A DNA stretch of 58,706 nucleotides. It comes from Streptomyces olivochromogenes. Its GTDB lineage: Bacteria > Actinomycetota > Actinomycetes > Streptomycetales > Streptomycetaceae. The notes below the pieces were generated by a model. It saw only the letters and a list, made by a program, of their open reading frames with translations, was not told the DNA's origin and made no database searches. Position 1 is the first letter of the stretch, and every line of letters begins with the position of its first letter. Position numbers and translations under genes: made by a program. Location of the stretch: positions 169,428-228,133 of the forward strand of contig NZ_KQ948462.1 of assembly GCF_001514115.1 (NCBI RefSeq), given 5' to 3'. This document shows positions 1 through 7,744 of this stretch, one piece after another.

Positions 1-2
1 TG

Positions 3-1694
3 GCGGTCCAGCGCACGCTGGTGGAGGACCTGGGCGGCACCTTCCACCACGTCGTCGGGGACGACATACCGGTCGCGCTGCTCGACTTCGCGCGCGGGGT
101 GAACGCCACCCAGATCGTCCTCGGCTCCTCGCGCCGCAAGACCTGGCAGTACGTCTTCGGGCCCGGCGTCGGCGCCACCGTCGCCCGGGAGTCGGGCCCC
201 GACCTCGACGTCCACATCGTCACCCACGACGAGGTCGCCAAGGGGCGCGGACTGCCGGTCGCCCGGGGCGCGCGGCTCGGCCGCTCCCGGGTCGTCTGGG
301 GCTGGCTGGTCGGAGTGGGCGGCCCGGTGGTGCTGGCAGTCCTGCTGAACACCATCGACCTCGGCCTCGCCAACGACATGCTGCTGTTCCTGACCGTGAC
401 GGTCGCGGCGGCGCTGCTCGGCGGGCTCTTCCCGGCCCTCGCCTCGGCGGCCTTCGGCTCGCTGCTGCTGAACTACTACTACACGCCGCCGCTGCACCGG
501 CTGACGATCGCCGACCCGAAGAACATCGTCGCCATCGCGATCTTCGTCGGGGTCGCCGTCTCCGTGGCCTCCGTCGTGGACCTCGCCGCCCGCCGCACGC
601 ACCAGGCGGCCCGGCTGCGCGCCGAGTCGGAGATCCTCTCCTTCCTCGCGGGCAGCGTGCTGCGCGGCGAGACCAGCCTGGAGGCCCTGCTGGAACGGGT
701 CCGGGAGACCTTCGGCATGGAGTCGGTCGCCCTGCTGGAGCGGGCCGGCGACGTCGACCCGTGGACGTGCGCGGGCAGCGTGGGCCCCCAGTCGCCGAAG
801 CGGCCCGAGGACGCGGACGTGGACATGCCGGTCGGCGACCACATGGCCCTCGCGCTCTCCGGACGCGTCCTGCCCGCCTCCGACCGCCGGGTGCTCGCCG
901 CCTTCGCCGCCCAGGCCGCGGTCGTCCTGGACCGCCAGCGCCTCCAGCACGAGGCCGACCAGGCCAAGGAGCTGGCCGAGGGCAACCGCATCCGCACCGC
1001 CCTGCTGGCCGCCGTGAGCCACGACCTGCGGACCCCGCTGGCCGCGATCAAGGCCGCCGTGTCCTCGCTGCGCTCCGACGACGTGGCCTGGTCCGAGGAG
1101 GACCAGGCGGAACTCCTGGAGGCGATCGAGGAGGGCGCCGACCGGCTCGACCACCTCGTGGGCAACCTGCTCGACATGTCCCGCCTGCAGACCGGCACGG
1201 TCACCCCGCTGATCCGCGAGATCGACCTCGACGAGGTGGTCCCGATGGCGCTCGGCGGCGTACCCGAGGGCAGTGCCGATCTGGACATCCCCGAGACGCT
1301 GCCCATGGTCGCCGTCGACCCCGGTCTGCTGGAGCGCGCGGTCGCCAACCTCGTCGAGAACGCCGTCAAGTACAGCCCCGCCGACGAACCGGTCCTGGTG
1401 TCCGCGAGCGCCATGGCGAACCGGGTGGAGGTACGGGTGGTGGACCGCGGCCCCGGCGTCCCGGACGAGGCCAAGGACCGCATATTCGCGCCCTTCCAGC
1501 GCTACGGGGACGCTCCCCGCGGCGCGGGCGTCGGCCTCGGCCTCGCGGTCGCCCGCGGCTTCGCCGAGGCGATGGGCGGCACACTGAACGCCGAGGACAC
1601 CCCTGGCGGCGGACTCACCATGGTGCTCACGGTCCGGGCGGTCGACAGGCTGCCCGACCTGGCCACGGCAACAGCAGAAAGGCAGGCTTCATGA
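3..1694 (+). CDS. kdpD: Sensor histidine kinase KdpD, C-terminal part (truncated by window edge)
   Basis: This is the membrane sensor kinase that, with KdpE, controls the high-affinity Kdp K+ ATPase. The frame is open from the window edge, so the N-terminal KdpD domain lies outside. Visible in order: the end of a universal-stress-like domain, a DUF4118 block of about four membrane helices (bases 290-590), a GAF-like region, the dimerisation helix with H-box SHDLRTP (His codon at 1020-1022), and an HATPase domain with N box (ENAVKYS) and G boxes (GPGVPD, GVGLGLAV). The stop overlaps the kdpE start in ATGA, so the two are translationally coupled. kdpFABC would be expected upstream, outside the window. 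Confidence 0.95.
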   Translation, partial: AVQRTLVEDLGGTFHHVVGDDIPVALLDFARGVNATQIVLGSSRRKTWQYVFGPGVGATVARESGPDLDVHIVTHDEVAKGRGLPVARGARLGRSRVVWGWLVGVGGPVVLAVLLNTIDLGLANDMLLFLTVTVAAALLGGLFPALASAAFGSLLLNYYYTPPLHRLTIADPKNIVAIAIFVGVAVSVASVVDLAARRTHQAARLRAESEILSFLAGSVLRGETSLEALLERVRETFGMESVALLERAGDVDPWTCAGSVGPQSPKRPEDADVDMPVGDHMALALSGRVLPASDRRVLAAFAAQAAVVLDRQRLQHEADQAKELAEGNRIRTALLAAVSHDLRTPLAAIKAAVSSLRSDDVAWSEEDQAELLEAIEEGADRLDHLVGNLLDMSRLQTGTVTPLIREIDLDEVVPMALGGVPEGSADLDIPETLPMVAVDPGLLERAVANLVENAVKYSPADEPVLVSASAMANRVEVRVVDRGPGVPDEAKDRIFAPFQRYGDAPRGAGVGLGLAVARGFAEAMGGTLNAEDTPGGGLTMVLTVRAVDRLPDLATATAERQAS

Positions 1695-2374
1695 CCAGGG
1701 TGCTCGTGGTCGACGACGAGCCGCAGATCGTACGTGCCCTCGTGATCAACCTGAAGGCACGGCACTACGAGGTCGACGCGGCCGCCGACGGCGCCGGCGC
1801 GCTCCAGCTCGCCGCCGCCCGCCATCCCGACGTCGTCGTTCTCGACCTCGGGCTGCCCGACATGGACGGCGTAGAGGTGATCAAGGGGCTGCGCGGCTGG
1901 ACCCGGGTGCCGATCCTGGTGCTCTCGGCCCGGCACTCCTCGGACGAGAAGGTCGAGGCGCTCGACGCGGGCGCCGACGACTACGTCACCAAGCCCTTCG
2001 GCATGGACGAACTGCTGGCCCGGCTGCGCGCCGCCGTGCGCCGCGCGGAGCCGACCGGGGGCGGCGAGGACGACGTCGTCGTCGACACCGAGGACTTCAC
2101 GGTCGACCTGGCCGCCAAGAAGGTCAACAGGGAGGGACGGGACGTACGGCTCACCCCCACGGAGTGGCACCTGCTGGAGGTGCTGGTGCGCAACACCGGC
2201 CGCCTGGTCAGCCAGAAGCAGCTGCTCCAGGAGGTGTGGGGACCGTCGTACGGCACCGAGACGAACTACCTGCGGGTCTACATGGCACAGCTGCGCCGCA
2301 AGCTGGAGGTGGACCCCTCGCATCCTCGGCACTTCATCACGGAGCCGGGGATGGGATACCGGTTCGAGAAGTAG
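1691..2374 (+). CDS. kdpE: Response regulator KdpE, OmpR family
   Basis: Cytoplasmic DNA-binding partner of KdpD, activating kdp expression when phosphorylated (known for the family). 227 residues, the usual length. The receiver domain shows D8/D9, the phospho-acceptor D52 (in VVVLDLGLP) and K101 (in YVTKPFG). An OmpR-type winged helix follows from about residue 130 and ends with the typical GMGYRFEK. The start ATG lies inside the kdpD stop (ATGA overlap of 4 bases), as usual for kdpDE. About 120 bases separate it from the next gene, so the kdp operon probably ends here. Confidence 0.95.
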   Translation: MTRVLVVDDEPQIVRALVINLKARHYEVDAAADGAGALQLAAARHPDVVVLDLGLPDMDGVEVIKGLRGWTRVPILVLSARHSSDEKVEALDAGADDYVTKPFGMDELLARLRAAVRRAEPTGGGEDDVVVDTEDFTVDLAAKKVNREGRDVRLTPTEWHLLEVLVRNTGRLVSQKQLLQEVWGPSYGTETNYLRVYMAQLRRKLEVDPSHPRHFITEPGMGYRFEK

Positions 2375-2492
2375 TCCCTGCGGGAATGGGGTACAGGGCA
2401 AGTAGGGATGCAGGAAGGGCACAGGTGCGCGAAAGAGCACTGGTGGGCGCACACGTTCATCCGACGTCAGTGCTCCCCGGTACGCTTTCGGT

Positions 2493-2891
2493 ATGAGTGC
2501 TGTTCCTCGTTCCGAAAAGCCGGCGGGCCGGTTCCGGCGCATGATCGACCGGCTGTCCTCGTCCCAGGAGGACCTGGAGTCCGAGGAGCTGCGCGAGGAC
2601 TCCGAGACCACGGGCTGTACGCGGATCGGTGACTGCCACGACCGACAGATCGTCACGGTTACTGGTACCTTGCGCACGGTCACTCTGCGCCCACGGGCCG
2701 GAGTCCCGGCCCTGGAGGCCGAGCTGTTCGACGGTTCGGCCGCCCTGGACGTGGTCTGGCTCGGCAGACGCTCCATCGTGGGCATAGAACCGGGACGCAA
2801 GTTGATCGCCTCGGGCCGGATCTCGATGAGCCGGGGCCGTAGGGTGCTGTTCAATCCGAAGTACGAACTCAGACCCCTTGGACGGGAGTAG
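2493..2891 (+). CDS. OB-fold nucleic acid-binding domain protein
   Basis: 132 residues. After a polar N-terminus with an acidic stretch (about residues 24-40), the rest reads as one OB-fold beta barrel (VTVTGTLRTVTLRP, LEAELFDGSAALDVVWLG, LIASGRISMSRGRRVLFNP), the type that binds single-stranded nucleic acid. The role is unknown. It matches the position of Rv2694c in the mycobacterial ceoBC neighbourhood, next to a DUF3159 gene. Only three bases separate its stop from that gene's GTG, so the two are probably co-transcribed. The GC-rich 118 bases upstream hold the promoter; no clear boxes were seen. Confidence 0.85.
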   Translation: MSAVPRSEKPAGRFRRMIDRLSSSQEDLESEELREDSETTGCTRIGDCHDRQIVTVTGTLRTVTLRPRAGVPALEAELFDGSAALDVVWLGRRSIVGIEPGRKLIASGRISMSRGRRVLFNPKYELRPLGRE

Positions 2892-2894
2892 CCG

Positions 2895-3662
2895 GTGACG
2901 TCGCTCGACAAGCCGACCGAAGACGCCCAGGACGCCCAGCAGGATGCGCGGGCGGTGACCGAGGCCGCACTCTTCGAGGCGTTCGGCGGCGTGCGGGGCA
3001 TGGTCGAGACGGTGGTGCCCGGCCTGCTCTTCGTCACCATCTTCACGATCAACAAGAACCTGCACTGGTCGGCGATCGCCGCCCTCGGGGTGTCCCTGCT
3101 GCTGGTCGTCGTCCGCCTCGCGATGCGCGACACCGTCAAGCACGCCTTCAGCGGCGTCTTCGGCGTCGCCTTCGGCGTGGTCTTCGCGATGATGACCGGC
3201 AACGCCAAGGACTTCTATCTGCCGGGCATGCTCTACACGCTCGGCCTGGCCATCGCCTACATCGTCACGACCCTCGCGGGCGTGCCACTGATCGGTCTGA
3301 TCCTCGGCCCGGTCTTCAAGGAGAACCTCTCCTGGCGCACCCGCAACCCCGGCCGCAAGAAGGCGTACGCGAAGGCCAGTTGGGCCTGGGGCCTGATCCT
3401 GCTCGCCAAGTGCGCGATCCTCTTCCCGCTTTACTGGTGGGCCAACACTGCGCAACTGGGCTGGATCCTGATCGCGCTGAAGATCCCGCCCTTCCTCCTC
3501 GCCGTCTGGCTCACCTGGGTGTTCCTGGCCAAGGCCCCCGCCCCCATCGACGTGTTCGCCGAGATGGAGGCGGAGGAGCAGGCCGAGAAGGAGCGCAAGG
3601 CCGCCCTCGGGACCGAGTCCGGCGACGAGGCCACGGCCGGCCGTCACCGCCGCGACGCGTAG
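2895..3662 (+). CDS. DUF3159 family membrane protein
   Basis: 255 residues with five or six hydrophobic helices between about residues 35 and 215 (for example VVPGLLFVTIFTI, ALGVSLLLVVVRLAM, VFGVAFGVVFAMM), the marks of DUF3159. A highly charged cytoplasmic tail ends it (EAEEQAEKERKAALG then GRHRRDA). Start GTG lies three bases after the OB-fold stop. Function is unknown; the fixed neighbourhood with TrkA proteins and a K+-transporter-like permease in actinobacteria suggests a link to ion homeostasis, which is inference. It converges on the trkA pair across a strong palindrome. Confidence 0.85.
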   Translation: MTSLDKPTEDAQDAQQDARAVTEAALFEAFGGVRGMVETVVPGLLFVTIFTINKNLHWSAIAALGVSLLLVVVRLAMRDTVKHAFSGVFGVAFGVVFAMMTGNAKDFYLPGMLYTLGLAIAYIVTTLAGVPLIGLILGPVFKENLSWRTRNPGRKKAYAKASWAWGLILLAKCAILFPLYWWANTAQLGWILIALKIPPFLLAVWLTWVFLAKAPAPIDVFAEMEAEEQAEKERKAALGTESGDEATAGRHRRDA

Positions 3663-3670
3663 CGGTTGCC

Positions 3671-3735
3671 CGTACGACGTAGTTCCCCGCGCCACGTAGT
3701 TCCCTGTACGACATAGTTCCCTGTACGACGTAGGG
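3671..3735. repeat. Imperfect short tandem repeat before the palindrome
   Basis: The gap after the DUF3159 gene holds about four degenerate copies of a unit like GTACGACGTAGTTCCC (some copies shorter, one with ACATAG). The last copy runs into the left arm of the long palindrome. This looks like local duplication of part of the terminator stem. Confidence 0.7.
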
Positions 3736-3771
3736 GGCGCCCGGAGATCTCCGGGCGCCCCCTACGTCGTA
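3724..3771. terminator. 48-base perfect palindrome, bidirectional terminator
   Basis: Bases 3724-3771 form a perfect inverted repeat of 24-base arms with no loop (centre GGAGATCTCC, flanked by GGGGGCGCCC). It sits between the convergent DUF3159 and trkA genes, 19 bases from the trkA stop, so as RNA it would fold into a very stable hairpin for either strand. No U tract is present, which is usual for Streptomyces terminators. Confidence 0.85.
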
Positions 3772-3790
3772 TCGGAGCTGTCGGGGCCGA

Positions 3791-4468
3791 CTAGCTCGTC
3801 GCGTCGTCGCGGCGGACCGAGAGCAGGTCCTCGAGCTGTTCCTCGCGGGCCTGGGCGGCGACGAAGAGAAGTTCGTCGCCCGCCTCCAGGGAGTCCTCCT
3901 GGGAGGGCGTGAGGACGCGGGTGCCGCGGATGATCGTGACCAGGGAGGTGTCCTCGGGCCACTCCACGTCGCCGACCTGCGTGCCGGCCAGGGCCGACTC
4001 CGGCGGGAGGGTCAGCTCGACCAGGTTCGCGTCGCCGTGGCTGAAGCGCAGCAGCCGGACCAGGTCGCCGACGCTCACGGCCTCCTCGACCAGGGCCGAC
4101 ATCAGACGCGGGGTGGAGACCGCCACGTCCACGCCCCAGGCCTCGTTGAACAGCCACTCGTTCTTCGGGTTGTTCACACGGGCGACGACGCGCGGGACGC
4201 CGTACTCGGTCTTCGCGAGCAGTGAGACGACCAGGTTGACCTTGTCGTCACCGGTGGCCGCGATGACCACGTTGCAGCGCTGCAGCGCCGCCTCGTCCAG
4301 CGAGGTGATCTCGCAGGCGTCGGCGAGCAGCCACTCCGCCTGCGGGACGCGCTCGACCGAGATGGCGGTCGGCGCCTTGTCGATCAGCAGAATCTCGTGC
4401 CCGTTCTCCAGGAGCTCGCCCGCGATGGAGCGACCGACGGCACCGGCACCGGCAATGGCGACCCTCAT
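3791..4468 (-). CDS. TrkA-family potassium uptake regulator (CeoC-like)
   Basis: 225 residues. An RCK_N Rossmann domain carries GAGAVG at residues 7-12 and the ribose-binding acidic residue at D30 (LLIDKAP). An RCK_C domain follows from about residue 140 (VELTLPPESALAG to GDELLFVAA). Such proteins gate K+ channels or transporters from the cytoplasm by binding nucleotides. Start ATG overlaps the stop of the upstream TrkA gene in TGATG, so the pair is translated together, as ceoB-ceoC are in mycobacteria. No TrkH/TrkG membrane subunit is nearby; the only transporter is the divergent KimA-like permease. Confidence 0.9.
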   Translation of the reverse strand: MRVAIAGAGAVGRSIAGELLENGHEILLIDKAPTAISVERVPQAEWLLADACEITSLDEAALQRCNVVIAATGDDKVNLVVSLLAKTEYGVPRVVARVNNPKNEWLFNEAWGVDVAVSTPRLMSALVEEAVSVGDLVRLLRFSHGDANLVELTLPPESALAGTQVGDVEWPEDTSLVTIIRGTRVLTPSQEDSLEAGDELLFVAAQAREEQLEDLLSVRRDDATS

Positions 4469-5139
4469 CAGTGACCGCTCTCCTCTTCGGGGCCCTCGGC
4501 GAACGACGCCTCGACCTTCTCGACGTCGTCCGTGCGCATCATCACGTGCACCAGGTCGCCCTCCTGCAGCACCGTCTGAGAGGTGGGCAGGATCGCCTCG
4601 CCCAGCCGCGTGAGGAAGGCCACACGCACCCCGGTCTCGTCCTGGAGACGGCTGATCTTGTGGCCGACCCAGGCGGCGGAGGCGTGCACCTCGGCGAGCT
4701 GCACCCCGCCGGTGGGGTCGCGCCACAGCGGCTCGGCACCCGAGGGGAGCAGCCGCCGCAGCATCTGGTCGGCCGTCCAACGGACGGTGGCGACGGTCGG
4801 GATGCCCAGGCGCTGGTAGACCTCGGCGCGGCGCGGGTCGTAGATGCGCGCCGCGACGTTCTCGATGCCGAACATCTCGCGGGCCACCCGGGCGGCGATG
4901 ATGTTCGAGTTGTCACCGCTGGAGACGGCGGCGAAGGCGCCGGCCTCCTCGATGCCCGCTTCACGCAGGGTGTCCTGGTCGAAGCCGACTCCGGTGACAC
5001 GACGGCCACCGAAGCCGGAGCCCAGTCGTCGGAAGGCCGTGGGGTCCTGATCGATCACAGCGACCGTGTGCCCCTGTTGCTCCAGGGTCTGGGCCAGAGC
5101 GGAACCCACTCTTCCGCAGCCCATGATGACGATGTGCAC
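4468..5139 (-). CDS. TrkA-family potassium uptake regulator (CeoB-like)
   Basis: 223 residues, first gene of the coupled TrkA pair. The RCK_N domain shows GCGRVG at residues 7-12 and an acidic ligand near D29 (VAVIDQD); RCK_C covers about 140-215 (GVQLAEVHASAAWVG to GDLVHVMM). The C-terminus is acidic. Cytosolic nucleotide-binding regulator of K+ flux by family. The 390 bases upstream to the divergent permease contain a 31-codon reading frame on the same strand. Confidence 0.9.
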   Translation of the reverse strand: MHIVIMGCGRVGSALAQTLEQQGHTVAVIDQDPTAFRRLGSGFGGRRVTGVGFDQDTLREAGIEEAGAFAAVSSGDNSNIIAARVAREMFGIENVAARIYDPRRAEVYQRLGIPTVATVRWTADQMLRRLLPSGAEPLWRDPTGGVQLAEVHASAAWVGHKISRLQDETGVRVAFLTRLGEAILPTSQTVLQEGDLVHVMMRTDDVEKVEASFAEGPEEESGH

Positions 5140-5275
5140 GACCGTCCTTCCGAATGTAAATGGTTACGGCTCAGGCTAAACAGGGTCTCAGACCGCCGCC
5201 CAAGCTACACACGCGCGGTCGATCAGGGGCACCCTTGTGCACGTTCGCCTGTGCGTTCACGGGGATCAACGGGGA

Positions 5276-5371
5276 TCAGTGGCGATTGAAGCTGCGCACG
5301 CTGAGAAGAGTCAGGATTCCGAGGCCGACAAGTCCTGCGGTGGCGCCGATGAGCTCAGCGGTCACGTGCAT
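5276..5371 (-). CDS. Candidate 31-residue single-span membrane microprotein
   Basis: A minus-strand frame of 31 codons. The product begins MHVTAELIGATAG, continues with a hydrophobic stretch LVGLGILTLLSV and ends in basic RSFNRH, so it reads as one membrane helix with a positive cytoplasmic tail. A strong ribosome site (GGAGGTT, 5374-5380) lies just upstream of the ATG, and about 74% of third positions are G or C. It lies 136 bases ahead of the ceoB-like gene on the same strand. Size and form recall KdpF, the small subunit of another K+ system, but no similarity is claimed. Confidence 0.6.
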   Translation of the reverse strand: MHVTAELIGATAGLVGLGILTLLSVRSFNRH

Positions 5372-5529
5372 GGAACCTCCATAGTGGGATAAACGGGGCT
5401 TTGTCATATAGGCATGCGGACGCGCGAGGCTGCGGAATCCGCAACGGGGCCCCTCTCCGTTTTCACTCGGAGAGCAGATGTCGAGCGGCGGGTGGGCGAC
5501 CCCCCGTTCGAACGCTTACGATCCTCTGC

Positions 5530-7581
5530 GTGTCCAAACTGACCGACGTGCCCAAACGGATCTTGATCGGGCGCGCACTGCGCAGTGACCGGCTCGGGGA
5601 AACCCTCCTGCCGAAGCGCATCGCACTCCCCGTCTTCGCATCCGACCCGCTCTCCTCCGTGGCCTACGCACCCGGGGAAGTGCTTCTGGTCCTCTCCATC
5701 GCGGGCGTGTCGGCCTACCACTTCAGCCCCTGGATCGCGCTCGCGGTCGTCGTGCTGATGTTCACCGTGGTCGCTTCCTACCGGCAGAACGTCCACGCCT
5801 ACCCCAGCGGCGGCGGCGACTACGAGGTGGCCAACACCAACCTCGGCCCCAGGGCCGGCCTCACCGTCGCCAGCGCGCTGCTCGTCGACTACGTCCTCAC
5901 CGTCGCCGTGTCGATCTCGTCCGGCATCGAGAACCTCGGCTCCGCCATCCCCTTCGTGGTCGAGCACAAGGTGCTGTGCGCCGTCGTCGTCATCGTGCTG
6001 CTCACGCTGATGAACCTGCGCGGAGTCAAGGAGTCCGGAAAGCTCTTCGCGATTCCGACGTACGTCTTCGTCGCGGGCGTCTTCATCATGATCGCGTGGG
6101 GTGCCTTCCGCGGGCTCGTCCTGAACGACACCATGCGCGCGCCGACCTCCGACTACCACATCAAGGCCGAGCACCAGGGACTCGCGGGCTTCGCGCTCGT
6201 CTTCCTGCTGCTGCGTGCCTTCTCCTCCGGCTGTGCGGCGCTCACCGGCGTCGAGGCGATCTCCAACGGCGTCCCGGCCTTCCGCAAGCCCAAGTCGAAG
6301 AACGCCGCGAGCACTCTCGCGGCGATGGGCCTGCTCGCCGTCACCATGTTCTGCGGCATCATCGCCCTGGCCATGTCGACCAAGGTCCGGATGGCCGAGA
6401 ACCCGGCCACCGACCTGATCCACAACGGCGTCCCGATCGGCTCCGGCTACGTCCAGAACCCGGTGATCTCGCAGGTCGCCGAGGCGGTCTTCGGCAAGGG
6501 CAGCTTCCTGTTCATCGTGCTCGCCGCCGCCACCGCGCTGGTGCTGTTCCTCGCGGCCAACACCGCGTACAACGGCTTCCCGCTGCTCGGCTCGATCCTC
6601 GCCCAGGACCGCTATCTGCCGCGCCAGCTGCACACCCGCGGCGACCGCCTCGCCTTCTCGAACGGCATCGTCCTGCTCGCGGGCGCCGCCACACTCCTGG
6701 TCGTCATCTACGGCGCCGACTCGACCCGGCTGATCCAGCTCTACATCGTCGGCGTCTTCGTCTCCTTCACGCTCAGCCAGACCGGCATGGTCCGGCACTG
6801 GAACCGCCACCTGCGCACCGAGAAGGACCCGGCCAAGCGCAGCCACATGATCCGCTCCCGCGCGATCAACGCCTTCGGCGCCTTCTTCACCGGCCTGGTG
6901 CTGGTCGTCGTCCTCGTCACCAAGTTCACGCACGGCGCCTGGGTCGCCCTGCTCGGCATGGTGATCTTCTACGCGACGATGAGCGCGATCCGTAAGCACT
7001 ACGACCGCGTCGCCGAGGAGATCGCCGCCCCGGAGGGCCCCTCCGACGACAGCGTCCGCCCCTCCCGCGTCCACTCGGTGGTCCTGATCTCCAAGATCCA
7101 CCGCCCGACCCTGCGTGCCCTCGCCTACGCCAAGCTGATGCGCTCCGACACCCTCGAGGCGCTCAGCGTCAACGTCGACCCGGCCGAGACCAAGGCCCTG
7201 CGCGAGGAGTGGGAGCGGCGCGGCATCGACGTACCGCTGAAGGTCCTCGACTCGCCGTACCGCGAGATCACCCGGCCCGTCATCGAGTACGTGAAGGGCC
7301 TGCGCCGGGAGTCCCCGCGCGACGCGGTCTCGGTCATCATCCCCGAGTACGTGGTCGGCCACTGGTACGAGCATCTGCTGCACAACCAGAGCGCGCTGCG
7401 GCTCAAGGGCCGGCTGCTGTTCACGCCCGGTGTGATGGTCACCTCCGTGCCCTACCAGCTGGAGTCCTCGGAGGTCGCGAGGAACCGGGCCCGCAAGCGG
7501 CAGGAGTGGAACGCGCCGGGTGCGGTGCGCCGGGGTCCGGCGGAGGAGCGCCCGAAGGAGTCCTCGAACACCAAGGGCTGA
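5530..7581 (+). CDS. APC-family permease, KimA-like potassium transporter
   Basis: 683 residues from GTG 5530. About twelve membrane helices are followed by a cytoplasmic domain from about residue 490. From memory of Bacillus subtilis KimA (YdaO), the match is close and colinear: LPVFASDPLSSVAYAPGE, YPSGGGDYEVANTNLG, FSSGCAALTGVEAISNGVPA, FTLSQTGMVRHW and the C-terminal LHNQSALRLKGRL. KimA is a high-affinity K+/H+ symporter inhibited by c-di-AMP, so K+ import is the likely role rather than amino-acid uptake; this is inference from similarity and the TrkA/Kdp context. In M. tuberculosis the equivalent position is Rv2690c. The frame stays open upstream to 5401, but similarity starts at SKLTDVPKR. 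Confidence 0.85.
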   Translation: MSKLTDVPKRILIGRALRSDRLGETLLPKRIALPVFASDPLSSVAYAPGEVLLVLSIAGVSAYHFSPWIALAVVVLMFTVVASYRQNVHAYPSGGGDYEVANTNLGPRAGLTVASALLVDYVLTVAVSISSGIENLGSAIPFVVEHKVLCAVVVIVLLTLMNLRGVKESGKLFAIPTYVFVAGVFIMIAWGAFRGLVLNDTMRAPTSDYHIKAEHQGLAGFALVFLLLRAFSSGCAALTGVEAISNGVPAFRKPKSKNAASTLAAMGLLAVTMFCGIIALAMSTKVRMAENPATDLIHNGVPIGSGYVQNPVISQVAEAVFGKGSFLFIVLAAATALVLFLAANTAYNGFPLLGSILAQDRYLPRQLHTRGDRLAFSNGIVLLAGAATLLVVIYGADSTRLIQLYIVGVFVSFTLSQTGMVRHWNRHLRTEKDPAKRSHMIRSRAINAFGAFFTGLVLVVVLVTKFTHGAWVALLGMVIFYATMSAIRKHYDRVAEEIAAPEGPSDDSVRPSRVHSVVLISKIHRPTLRALAYAKLMRSDTLEALSVNVDPAETKALREEWERRGIDVPLKVLDSPYREITRPVIEYVKGLRRESPRDAVSVIIPEYVVGHWYEHLLHNQSALRLKGRLLFTPGVMVTSVPYQLESSEVARNRARKRQEWNAPGAVRRGPAEERPKESSNTKG

Positions 7582-7585
7582 CGGT

Positions 7586-7627
7586 CCTGCGACCGCAGGG
7601 GCTTACGGCCCTGTGACCGCAGGGGCC
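7586..7627 (+). terminator. Tandem hairpins after the permease gene
   Basis: Two related hairpins lie just after the permease stop: CCTGC-GACC-GCAGG (7586-7599) and GGCCCTG...CAGGGGCC (7607-7627, one bulge). They share the core CTGYGACCGCAGGGG, so one looks like a duplicate of the other. Probable terminator. Confidence 0.45.
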
Positions 7628-7744
7628 GACGGCTTTGTGGTGAGCGGCCGGGCAACGTCCACGTAGACTGGTGGGCTGTTGTCCGGCCGTTCGCGGTTCC
7701 GCGACCCCTTCCTCATCCCCTTTCGCATCTGGAGTCACCCCGCC

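Noticed and set aside
5372..5529. Possible c-di-AMP (ydaO-type) riboswitch ahead of the KimA-like gene
   Set aside because: KimA genes are often under this riboswitch, so I looked for its conserved core; only short unrelated hairpins were found.
5500..5530. tRNA-like GTTCGAAC near the permease start
   Set aside because: No cloverleaf can be built around it.
5404..7383. Minus-strand open frame of 659 codons opposite the KimA-like permease
   Set aside because: Asp/Glu/Arg/His-rich shadow of membrane-protein codons; no start signal and no fold.
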